Source: Nostoc sp. FACHB-892 (GTDB lineage: Bacteria > Cyanobacteriota > Cyanobacteriia > Cyanobacteriales > Nostocaceae). Taken from it: a DNA stretch of 64,000 bases. Location: positions 38,188-102,187 of the forward strand of contig NZ_JACJTR010000025.1 in NCBI RefSeq assembly GCF_014698795.1, given 5' to 3'. Every line of letters begins with the position of its first letter. The first letter of the stretch is position 1. Below are positions 7,965 through 15,975 of this stretch, one piece after another. Made by a program: the position numbers and the translations under genes. Below the pieces are notes generated by a model. The model was not told the origin of the DNA and did not search any database. It was given only the letters and a program-made list of their open reading frames with translations.

Positions 7965-9605
7965 ATGAATATCGTTAAACTCTTGTTACGAGCCTCTTGG
8001 TCTACTATTGTTATTGCAGTGTTTATGAGCGGACTCAGTGGTGGCTGTGCTGTTGCTCTGATTGCCTTAATTGCTACAGCGTTGCGTCAATCTCAGCCAC
8101 CTTCTCTATTAGTGCTGGGAGGATTTATTAGCTTATGCTGTATTCAACTGATAACTCGCTTCATCTCGGAGGTTTTATTAACACGCCTCGGTCAGGGAAT
8201 GACTTGTCACCTTCAGACGCTTCTAGGTCAACGCATTCTTGCCTCATCGCTACGTCAGATTGAAATCATTGGTGCGCCCGCACTGCTATCATCTCTGACT
8301 GAGGATATCGAGTACATATCAAACTTCGTCACCTTTATTCCTTTAGTTTGCATTAACATTGCCGTTGTGAGTGGCTGTCTGGTCTATTTAAGCTGGCTCT
8401 CAGGAATGCTTTTTCTTGTTCTGCTGGTGTTTTTGGAGCTGGGCATCGTCAGCCTTCTGTTCCTTCAAACAAAAGCGATCGCTGAACTTAAATTAGCCCG
8501 TCAGCAGCAGGATCGGCTATTTCAACACTTGAGCGCTATGACCGAGGGCATCAAGGAACTCAAGCTGCATAGCGCTCGCCGTCAGGCATTTCTTAGTGAA
8601 GATCTACAACTCACTAGTGTTGCCGCTAAAAACCATAAGATTGCCGGAATGACGATTTATACTGGGGCCGCTAGTTGGGGAGAAGCATTACACTTCCTAA
8701 TTGTGGGCATCCTGCTGTTTTTCCTACCTAGCCTCCAACCAATTTCTCGCTCGGTTTTGTCAGCTTATGTACTCGCATTTATTTACATGGGAACTTATAT
8801 AGGTCAAATTCTGAACGTGCTTCCTAACTTCGGTAAAGCAACGGTTGCTTTACATAAAATCTCTGATCTTGGGCTACTCTTGGAAAGTAGTGCCGAATCA
8901 AGAACTTTTACGTTGTGTGAATCTGGTTCATCCTGGCAACCACTAGAACTGCTGGGAGTGACCCATATCTATCGTAAAGAGCAAGATGACAGCAGCTTCA
9001 CTCTCGGCCCGCTCAATCTAACCATAACTGCGGGCAAACTAGTTTTTATCACCGGGGGAAATGGTAGCGGTAAATCATCGCTAGTCAAGTTGCTGACTGG
9101 GTTATATATTCCCGAAGCTGGAGAAATTTGGCTTAATGGTTACTTAATTGATGATACTAATAGAGAGTGGTATCGCCAGCATTTTTCTGCGGTCTTCTCA
9201 GATTTTTACTTATTTGAAAGATTTTTAGGGCTGCACAAAATTGACGAGCGAGTACAGGAATATTTGGTCAAACTTCAACTTGAGCATAAAGTCAAGGTTG
9301 AAAATGGCAGACTTTCAACCACTAACCTATCGCAAGGGCAGCGTAAACGGCTGGCACTCCTAACGGCTTATTTAGAAGATCGTCCTATATATTTGTTCGA
9401 TGAATGGGCTTCTGACCAAGACCCTATTTTTAAAAAAACTTTTTACGAAGAACTCTTACCAGAATTAAAATCTAAAGGCAAAACTGTTTTAGTTGTTAGT
9501 CATGATGAGCAGTATTTTGGCGCAGCCGATCAGATTGTCAGATTAGATTACGGTCAGGTTCTAGAAAAGACTCCTCTTCTGTCACTTTCCGAGTTTTCTC
9601 AATAA
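7965..9605 (+). CDS. cyclic-peptide-exporter-type ABC transporter (copy 1)
   Basis: 546 aa, a half-transporter fusing a six-helix membrane domain (about 1-310) to an ATPase domain (about 325-546). Visible ATPase motifs are Walker A GGNGSGKSS, signature LSQGQRKRL and Walker B YLFDEW. The architecture and the EGIKELKLH segment after the membrane domain fit the SyrD/YojI cyclic-peptide exporter family. No N-terminal C39 peptidase is present. AAGGAG lies 7 nt before the ATG. A paralogue at 40709-42334 shares the same motif set and flanking residues, so the two loci may export related products. A likely role is export of the matured Nif11 peptide. Confidence 0.88.
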   Translation: MNIVKLLLRASWSTIVIAVFMSGLSGGCAVALIALIATALRQSQPPSLLVLGGFISLCCIQLITRFISEVLLTRLGQGMTCHLQTLLGQRILASSLRQIEIIGAPALLSSLTEDIEYISNFVTFIPLVCINIAVVSGCLVYLSWLSGMLFLVLLVFLELGIVSLLFLQTKAIAELKLARQQQDRLFQHLSAMTEGIKELKLHSARRQAFLSEDLQLTSVAAKNHKIAGMTIYTGAASWGEALHFLIVGILLFFLPSLQPISRSVLSAYVLAFIYMGTYIGQILNVLPNFGKATVALHKISDLGLLLESSAESRTFTLCESGSSWQPLELLGVTHIYRKEQDDSSFTLGPLNLTITAGKLVFITGGNGSGKSSLVKLLTGLYIPEAGEIWLNGYLIDDTNREWYRQHFSAVFSDFYLFERFLGLHKIDERVQEYLVKLQLEHKVKVENGRLSTTNLSQGQRKRLALLTAYLEDRPIYLFDEWASDQDPIFKKTFYEELLPELKSKGKTVLVVSHDEQYFGAADQIVRLDYGQVLEKTPLLSLSEFSQ

Positions 9606-10006
9606 AGGAATATCGTGTTAAACGACAATTGCTTTTAGGGCGATCGCAGAGTTTCCGATTCTGAGCCTCAATTGCCCAAACCTTTGCTATATATGCATTT
9701 TGCCCCTGAAGGGGTGACAAAAGAGCTACAAAGCAGATTGACCAAAGAAAGGCAGAGGGCAGAGGGCAGGAGGCAGGAGGCGGAAGGAAGAAATACAATT
9801 TTTGTCCTTTGCCATAAAGGTCACAAGCCACTAAATTTATTTATGAAAAAATCAAGAAATACTGTGTCCTTGCCAACCTTGCCAAATCCCCTAAACTTAT
9901 TTATGGGGATTCCCTCCTGCCCTCTGCCTTCTTAAATACTGGCTTAATAGACAATTGGTAAAATTAATAATCAGAAAATTGGAACTTGATCTCAGGAGAC
10001 ATATTT
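9606..10006. other. intergenic with low-complexity purine-rich repeat
   Basis: About 400 bp between the ABC gene and the ferric-reductase-like gene. At about 9748-9790 there is a tract of GGCAGAGGGCAGGAGGC-type units, common between genes of filamentous cyanobacteria, and a short direct repeat around TAAATTTATTTATG/TAAACTTATTTATG (9832-9906). The small ORFs that cross it have repeat-derived composition and are not credible genes. Confidence 0.6.
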
Positions 10007-11299
10007 ATGTTCAAGCAAAACTTTAATATGCATATTTTTTGGTGGATTTTGGTTTCTAGCGTCAATATTTTACTTTTAGTTATTTTTTACGAAACAATAT
10101 ATTTAAATGACATTTCAATAGCAATTTTTAGTGTCAGCAATATACTAGTAGCTGTTTTAGTCCGTAATGAACTGATTTTGCATTTATTGTACCGTTTGGC
10201 AGTATGGACTTCGGTAAAGATTGTTTATGGCAAATATTATCTTAATAGTGGCGTTCATTACATCGGTGGGGTTCACGCCTCATGTGCTACTTGGGGTTTT
10301 CTCTGGGTAATTGTTGATGTATTCCAGCAGTTGGGAAACCCAAGCGATCCTCTATCAATGGCTACAGAGAGCGATCCTGTATCAATCGTTACGTCCAGTA
10401 TATTGTTAACACTTTTATTTATTATTATCCTCACCGCTATTCCCCCATTCCGCCATAAGTTCCATGATACGTTTGAAATCAGCCATCGCTATCTGGGATG
10501 GACTTGTTTGAGTATTCTCGTCTTGCATCAAATTAGATTTCAATTTATCATCGCTCTCAACCAAGCTTATCCTCTAGAAACTTTATTAACTAATCCAGTT
10601 TTACTCATGATCGCGCTGATGATTTTCAGCATATTTTTGCCTTGGATAAGCGTGCAGTGTTTTGATAATTTTAGGATGGATTGTCCATCTGTTGGAGTTT
10701 TAGTTGTGACTCTTCCAGGAAGGGCTGACGTAGGAACATTTGCTCGAATTAGTCTAGATGGTATTGAATGGCATTCTTTTTCTGTTGCAGGAACGAGTTT
10801 CAGCAAACAAACGGGCGAATCAGAAATTCATTTAATAATCGGTGCGGTAGGTGACTGGACTAAAAATTTGATTCGGCAAGTTGAAAAAGGAAATTTGCCC
10901 AAACGATTATGGGTTCGTCGAGTCAAGCCTCCTGGTTTTATGTTCTCAATTAACGCTTATTCACGAGTAGTTGTAATCGCAACTGGAGCAGGAATTGCAC
11001 CAGTCATACCTCATGTGATAGAAAATAGTCACAAACTTTGTATTGTGTGGATCGCTAACGAACACGAACAAACTTACGGCGAAAAGCTTTGGTCTTTGCT
11101 TGACTCTCATCCTCGTTGCAATATTTTCGATACAGGAATGCATGGTAGACCAAATGTAGAGCAGCTAGCTCTTGGCGCCGTTCGAGATTTTAGGGCGCAA
11201 GCTGTGTTTTGTGTATCCAACAAAGCGGTTACTGAAAAGGTGGTCAAGGCTTGTTTGGGGAAAGGTATTCCAGCTTATGGAGCTAGCTGGGATTCTTGA
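10007..11299 (+). CDS. ferric-reductase-like transmembrane flavoprotein
   Basis: About 430 aa from the ATG at 10007, which has AGGAG 8 nt upstream (a TTG at 9986 is less likely). The first about 225 residues hold several hydrophobic helices with spaced histidines (for example HYIGG, HASCATWG, FHDTFEISHRYLGW, VLHQIRF) as expected for haem-binding ferric-reductase-like membrane domains. The second half is a ferredoxin-NADP-reductase-like part: a beta-barrel region (GTFARISLDG, WHSFSVAG) and a nucleotide-binding part (VVVIATGAGIAPVIPH). It could move electrons across the membrane, to iron or to a tailoring enzyme. The family also resembles the membrane reductase part of some fungal NRPS-like proteins. 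It is the only obvious membrane redox gene of the peptide locus. Confidence 0.7.
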   Translation: MFKQNFNMHIFWWILVSSVNILLLVIFYETIYLNDISIAIFSVSNILVAVLVRNELILHLLYRLAVWTSVKIVYGKYYLNSGVHYIGGVHASCATWGFLWVIVDVFQQLGNPSDPLSMATESDPVSIVTSSILLTLLFIIILTAIPPFRHKFHDTFEISHRYLGWTCLSILVLHQIRFQFIIALNQAYPLETLLTNPVLLMIALMIFSIFLPWISVQCFDNFRMDCPSVGVLVVTLPGRADVGTFARISLDGIEWHSFSVAGTSFSKQTGESEIHLIIGAVGDWTKNLIRQVEKGNLPKRLWVRRVKPPGFMFSINAYSRVVVIATGAGIAPVIPHVIENSHKLCIVWIANEHEQTYGEKLWSLLDSHPRCNIFDTGMHGRPNVEQLALGAVRDFRAQAVFCVSNKAVTEKVVKACLGKGIPAYGASWDS

Positions 11300-11388
11300 G
11301 ATTGTCGAAAAGCAAGTTTGTTGCTATTAAGGAATGAGATTACGTCCTGTACTTGTCTAGACGCTGGTTTCCTAAATACCCTAAATAG

Positions 11389-11407
11389 TCGCGCATAGTA
11401 TGCGCGA
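11389..11407. promoter_or_regulatory. palindrome, possible operator or terminator
   Basis: A perfect inverted repeat, TCGCGCATA-G-TATGCGCGA, lies about 90 nt after the ferric-reductase-like gene and about 125 nt before the HlyD gene. No T-run follows directly, so an operator is at least as likely as a terminator. Confidence 0.4.
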
Positions 11408-11532
11408 AAAGTAACTAAAATTTAAATCGCTCGCGGATTTATAAGCAAAAAAAGTTTGATACAACTTACTTTTTAGTAGTGCTAATTAGAATAATGCTTC
11501 CGATATAGAAAAGATTTTCTACAATTTGTTTC

Positions 11533-12852
11533 ATGAAATTAATTAAAACAGCTTCAGGAAAAATTATCCTTTCGATTCTAGTGCTTAGCTGTCTAGCTGT
11601 TATTGGAGTTAGGCTGAGACGCAACTTTTCTCAAATTCGCAGTGTACAAGCCTATGTTAATGGTGAAATCATTTTGGTGCGGGCATCCATTCCAGGCGAG
11701 CTAGAGTTGAAAAGCGAGAAAATTAAGTTGAGTAACCAACTTGAGAAAGGTACACAAATCGGTACTATTAAATCTACTGTCGAAAATCCACGAGTATCAG
11801 TCCTCAAAATTGAAAATCAGCAATTTAAAACTCGCCAACAAGATGTTCAACAGCAACTCTCTGGGGTAAAACAGCAAATTCAAAATCGAACTAAATTGAT
11901 GAACTTGTTTAGACAGCAAACTGTCACCCAGAAAATGCTTCAAACCAAATACGCCGATCAACAGATAAAACAACTTGAAGAGGAAATCGCTGGAGAACAA
12001 GTCAGGAAAAAAGTAGCGCTTGCTGACGCTCACCGCCTTGCTAGTTTAGCAAAGGAGGGGGCAGAAACCATTTCCAGAGCTGAAAACAAAATTGCAGAAG
12101 CGCAGCAAGCCGAAGCTGTAGTAAAGGAAGCTCAATCCAGAATTGAGCTAGCCAAACTCAGCTTAGAAGCAACGAAAGCCGGACTTCAGCTAGAAGGAAC
12201 TCGCACCTTAAGCTATCCTGAAACTCGCGTTCTCGAACTTGATGTAGAGTTAACAGACCTGAAGGAACAAGAAAGAATCCTCTCTAAACAAATCCAGAGT
12301 ATTCAGTCACAGTTATCCATTACCAGTAAAGAATTGCTCTCTCAACAAAACGTCTTGGTCATAGCACCAACAACAGGTGTGATTTGGTCAATTGATTCCC
12401 AACCCCAGGAAATAGTCGAAGCTAATAAATCGATTATTCAGTTACTCAACTGTCAGAATCTTTGGATAGAGGCATTCATAAATGAGACTGATGCGTCGAA
12501 ACTTGTCGTTGGACAAGAAGCCCAAATCAACCTTAATAACTCAAGTAATATCCAATGGAAAGGACGAGTAGAGACAATCAGAGCAGGTACAGGTCGTTTT
12601 GAAGTTGGGCAATATGTTGTAGAACCACCGCCAGAAATTGCCCGTCGTCAACTACCGATACGGGTAGCGACAGTGCGAATCAAAGTTGATTGGCATAAAA
12701 CTACTAAATTTGACGATTTTTGTTTGGCAGGGAGGAGTGTAAACGTTCGCTTTCTCAAGTCAAAGTCCAAAGGGTTACAGACGAATGGCACTAAGAAAAG
12801 CGCAAATGTATTATTTACAAGGGTTTCATTACTTTGGAAAAACGTAGGCTAA
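11533..12852 (+). CDS. HlyD-family membrane-fusion (periplasmic adaptor) protein
   Basis: 439 aa with a single N-terminal hydrophobic anchor (about residues 9-27). A long Gln/Glu/Lys-rich coiled coil (about 95-280) follows, then a barrel/lipoyl part beginning APTTGVIWSIDSQPQE and continuing with LWIEAFINETDA and VGQEAQINL, the standard HlyD pattern. It probably links an inner-membrane exporter, most likely the ABC transporter at 7965, to an outer-membrane channel that is not in this window. The last about 30 residues (after VRFLKSKSKG) look unlike the family and coincide with a 19-bp inverted repeat, so the 3' end may have been altered by an insertion or deletion. Confidence 0.85.
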   Translation: MKLIKTASGKIILSILVLSCLAVIGVRLRRNFSQIRSVQAYVNGEIILVRASIPGELELKSEKIKLSNQLEKGTQIGTIKSTVENPRVSVLKIENQQFKTRQQDVQQQLSGVKQQIQNRTKLMNLFRQQTVTQKMLQTKYADQQIKQLEEEIAGEQVRKKVALADAHRLASLAKEGAETISRAENKIAEAQQAEAVVKEAQSRIELAKLSLEATKAGLQLEGTRTLSYPETRVLELDVELTDLKEQERILSKQIQSIQSQLSITSKELLSQQNVLVIAPTTGVIWSIDSQPQEIVEANKSIIQLLNCQNLWIEAFINETDASKLVVGQEAQINLNNSSNIQWKGRVETIRAGTGRFEVGQYVVEPPPEIARRQLPIRVATVRIKVDWHKTTKFDDFCLAGRSVNVRFLKSKSKGLQTNGTKKSANVLFTRVSLLWKNVG

Positions 12853-12967
12853 TGAAGCAGCGATCGCAAACTGAGGGTTGTAGATAATTCTGATTTTCGA
12901 CCTTAAAACTATTATTTTTCTAGACCCTTTGCCAGGCAAGTATTTCAACTTTTCTTAGTGCCATTCG
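12782..12967. repeat. 19-bp inverted repeat around the HlyD gene end
   Basis: CGAATGGCACTAAGAAAAG at 12782-12800 recurs as its exact reverse complement at 12949-12967. The 12-mer GGGTTACAGACG flanks both arms as a direct repeat (12772-12783 and 12968-12979). The left arm is inside the HlyD coding sequence. This looks like a rearrangement scar or the footprint of a small element. Confidence 0.55.
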
Positions 12968-13060
12968 GGTTACAGACGATATGGCGGAATTTTTCACGAA
13001 TCGTTGCAATGCTCCACATTGCCGGAAGTTGGTACTCAAAACTTTAAAAGGAATAAGAAC

Positions 13061-13817
13061 ATGATATTGAAAAGCTGGAATCGCTGCGAATTATGGGGAG
13101 TGAGCCAATCAGCCTTGGCATTACTGGTTATGAGTCGGGCATCTGGGCAAGTGTTGGCGGCAAGTAAGCCTACCTCAGTGCTGGTTCTTAGTGCGGGTCT
13201 GTCTGGCTTATATACGGCGTTGTTGTTAGAAGCCAAGGGTTTGTCTGTGACGGTTTTAGAGGCACGCGATCACGTCGGTGGCCGCGTTCATACTTTAGAT
13301 GATATCCCCCGTAAGCCAGAAGCAGGGGCACAAGCTTTGAGCGAAACATATCGACGCTTGTTAGCACTGGCTGAACGCTTGCAAGTCCCAACTAAGCCAA
13401 GCCCTGGCTTAGACAAGGAATCAGGAATCGCTACTGTATATTAGAGGGCAAGCAGTATTGCCAAAAGACTGGGCTATTTCTGCTGCTAACCAGTTGGCAA
13501 AGAGCGAACATTTTCTACTTCCTCAAAAATTGCTGAGTCATTATCTTAGCAAAGGTAACCCCCTAAAAGATGAAGACGCTTGGATCAAGGCGAAATATTC
13601 ATCTCTAGATATTCCCCTAGAGAAGTAGATTCGCTTTACGGTTCGTCATCCGTTCTAGGAAACTGATAGTTATCCGCCGATGATGTGGACAGACTCACTA
13701 CTTGAAAGTGTGTTCCCGGTTCGAGATGAGCAAGGGCGAGTACAAAGCTTTGTCTGCTGGGCAGATGGAACCAATGCTAAACAGTTGGATGCCATGAATA
13801 CAAACGCAATTATATAA
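13061..13817 (+). pseudogene. flavin amine oxidase, frameshifted and truncated
   Basis: From an ATG at 13061 (AAAGGA 8 nt upstream) the frame encodes a signal-like N-terminus and a flavin monoamine oxidase start: VTVLEARDHVGGRVHT and a following EAGAQ. The first Gly of the FAD fingerprint is replaced by Ser (LSAGLSG). At about 13440 the reading frame shifts: the homologous sequence resumes with RGQAVLPKDWA in another frame to a stop at 13628, then a further frame shows WTDSLLESVFPV and ADGTNA until about 13817. The C-terminal part of the family, with the second FAD-contacting segment, is missing. It is a dead gene next to the left copy of the long repeat. Confidence 0.8.
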
Positions 13818-13856
13818 AAAGGGGGTTGCTTTCATCTCTTTTTCTATCTGTGTCTC

Positions 13857-14390
13857 GCTATGCTTTGAATCATAATATGAGAAAAATTTTGAACAATAAA
13901 TTAGAAAAAAGTTAACGAAATTTCAAGCTTTTGCACCAATCACAAAATTAAACTTTGCATTCACACATGAGAGAGAGTTGGAATTCTGAAGCATAACTAG
14001 AGAATGAGTTGAAAAAACACAATTGGACAAAACTTGCACAAAAAATCTCTGAAAAAATTGCTCTAACTTAAACTTTCAATTCAAAATATGGTTTAAATGC
14101 CCATGTTATGGTTCAAAACTTTTGTTTTAGTAGATATCTGAGTAAAAATCAAATATTTCATGTCCAAGCGATCGCCCAACAGCAAAGCGATCGCTAACCT
14201 CAAATCGTAGCTAGATAATAATGATAATCAAGCTGAAAGATTGATACAAACGCCGCTCATATCGGTTTTTTTTATCCCCTATACGATAATCATTATTAGT
14301 AAAAAAACTCGAATACTAAAAGTGAACTATAAACTGGATACTCATTTTTGAAGCATATCATTAAAATCTCATTTTTTGTTTCAAATCACA
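13857..14390 (+). repeat. long noncoding repeat, left copy (inverted relative to 42368-42904)
   Basis: About 535 bp, AT-rich, without any ORF of useful length. It matches the reverse complement of 42368-42904 over its whole length with scattered substitutions and a few small indels. Both copies start with CTATGCTTTGAATCATAA and end near TCAAATCACA. Internal features kept in both copies are a pair of GCGATCGC-type sites (14169-14195), a Fur-box-like GATAATCATTATT and several GAAGCATA/GGTTCAAAA words. It lies between the amine oxidase pseudogene and the 3' end of the YeiH-cytochrome gene. No terminal repeats or transposase mark it as a known element. Confidence 0.9.
14214..14297. promoter_or_regulatory. 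two Fur-box-like sites in the left long repeat
   Basis: At 14285-14297, GATAATCATTATT is a 6-1-6 inverted repeat with one mismatch, close to the Fur-box core. At 14214-14230 there is a second AATGATAATCA-type site. The first is unchanged in the right copy (42465-42477). No gene starts directly beside them here: the minus-strand gene to the right ends at 14515. They may be relics or may serve an unannotated RNA. Confidence 0.4.
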
Positions 14391-14514
14391 CTCGCCACCA
14401 GTTAGAGTACGGCGAAATTACTCGTTATGGGAGTCTGCGCCTCCTTTTTTTTCTGCTTGATTTTCTTTAACTCAGACTTTTGTCAGTCAACCAGGTTAAT
14501 TTTGTTGCGACGAT

Positions 14515-15972
14515 TTATTTCAATGTATCAAGGAAAGCAAAGATTTCTGCTTTTTCCCTCTGACTTAAATCTATAAATCGATCCCTCACAATCTTCGCTT
14601 CACCACCGTGAGCAATGATAGCGTCACGATAGGTAAAAGCTCTCCCGTCATGGAGATAGCGAGAACGGTTACCAATCCCTACTAAGGGAGTCGTTCTCCA
14701 ATCCGTTCCAATTGCTTGACCCTGGATAATCTTGTCGTCCAGTGCTGGGCCCATATCGTGGATCAATAAATCGGAATAAAGTAGCAATGGATCGCTGCTT
14801 TTGGTATGCAGGCTTTCTACATGGCATTTCACACATCCAATATTTATGAAAATTTCTTTTCCTCCATAATAGTCCTTTTTAATTTCGTGATGGATAGTTT
14901 GGGATATTTGATCGCCTCGATTTGTTGCTTGAATATTTATGTTAGTTCCAAGCGTATAAAAGTAAGCAACAAAAGTTGTAAAACCGATAATAAATACTGC
15001 TGAAATAATTAGCTTCTTAAAGTTGTGTTCAAGCAAAATATTTTTGATATCAGTTTTAAGCCCCAATGCAACCATTGCCATTAGGAAAAAGGAGGCTCCA
15101 GTTTGTCCTAAAAAAAACTTGACAGTTCCATTGATAGTGAATATAGAGTTTAGGATAACCATAAGGATAAAGAAAAGGATAAACCAGGGGAATTTCACCT
15201 GATTTACCGTATTCTTTTCCTGCTGTTTATAATTGTAAAAATGCCCAGTCAGAAGAACCATCGGAACAATCATCATAACTTTGATCAGCTTGATGAGTGT
15301 TGCGAAGTTGACGGCTGTATCTGATACAGCATACCCAGCTCCATAAACTTGGGCAAACTCGTAAATTCCAGCACCAGCAAAAAAACCGAAAAGTTGATCG
15401 TTCAGACTCTCAAGGTACCCATGATGATACAGGTAAGGGTATAGAAATAATTGAAAGGTACCCATCAACGTGATCATCGTCACTGATAGAGTGATAAGCC
15501 TATTCTCAGCCTTTACGACTGAAGCAGTTGCCAAAATTGCCGCAGCACCACAAATTGAACTACCAGCCGAAATCAGGATACAGAGTTGTCTGTCCAATCT
15601 CATTACCCTACTTAAAAAAAAGTAAACGACAATAAATACACTAACCGCCTCACCAACAGCCAAGAGTACAGGTTTATATCCGATGCTGACAAGAACCTGT
15701 ACAGAAATGTTTAAGCCAATGAGAACTACAGCCGTTTTGATCAGATATGCAATGGTAAAGTCGATCGCTGTCCTCATAAACTGAGGTATCTTAAATACAT
15801 TACCAACAAAAATACCAAACAAAACGGCAATTAATAACGGGTTTTGTGACAATCGATTTTGTAGACCCCCCGCCAAACCGTAAGTAAGATAAGTCATCAA
15901 AGCTAGAATAAGAAGACCAAAAATCAAGTTTCTAGAATTCTCTTGCTTAAAAATACGAATAGGTGCTGCCAT
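14515..15972 (-). CDS. YeiH-family membrane transporter fused to a C-terminal cytochrome c (DUF1111-like) domain
   Basis: 485 aa. Residues about 1-345 are a multi-helix membrane protein with the YeiH (UPF0324, often annotated as putative sulfate exporter) hallmark GSSICGAAAI. Residues about 365-485 are a soluble domain with a haem c motif CVKCH (C380, C383, H384), then LYSDLLIHDMGPALDD, WRTTPL, YLHDGRA and HGGEA, which are the C-terminal half of di-haem DUF1111 proteins. The haem domain should be periplasmic or lumenal. Its missing N-terminal half is in the gene directly upstream, three nucleotides away (GGAG ribosome site overlapping that gene's end). I know of no common protein with this fusion; the substrate is unknown. 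Confidence 0.85.
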   Translation of the reverse strand: MAAPIRIFKQENSRNLIFGLLILALMTYLTYGLAGGLQNRLSQNPLLIAVLFGIFVGNVFKIPQFMRTAIDFTIAYLIKTAVVLIGLNISVQVLVSIGYKPVLLAVGEAVSVFIVVYFFLSRVMRLDRQLCILISAGSSICGAAAILATASVVKAENRLITLSVTMITLMGTFQLFLYPYLYHHGYLESLNDQLFGFFAGAGIYEFAQVYGAGYAVSDTAVNFATLIKLIKVMMIVPMVLLTGHFYNYKQQEKNTVNQVKFPWFILFFILMVILNSIFTINGTVKFFLGQTGASFFLMAMVALGLKTDIKNILLEHNFKKLIISAVFIIGFTTFVAYFYTLGTNINIQATNRGDQISQTIHHEIKKDYYGGKEIFINIGCVKCHVESLHTKSSDPLLLYSDLLIHDMGPALDDKIIQGQAIGTDWRTTPLVGIGNRSRYLHDGRAFTYRDAIIAHGGEAKIVRDRFIDLSQREKAEIFAFLDTLK

Positions 15973-15975
15973 AGA

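Noticed and set aside
9672..9935. 87-codon ORF between the ABC and ferric-reductase-like genes
   Set aside because: Its sequence is made of intergenic GCAGAGGG-type repeats translated by chance.
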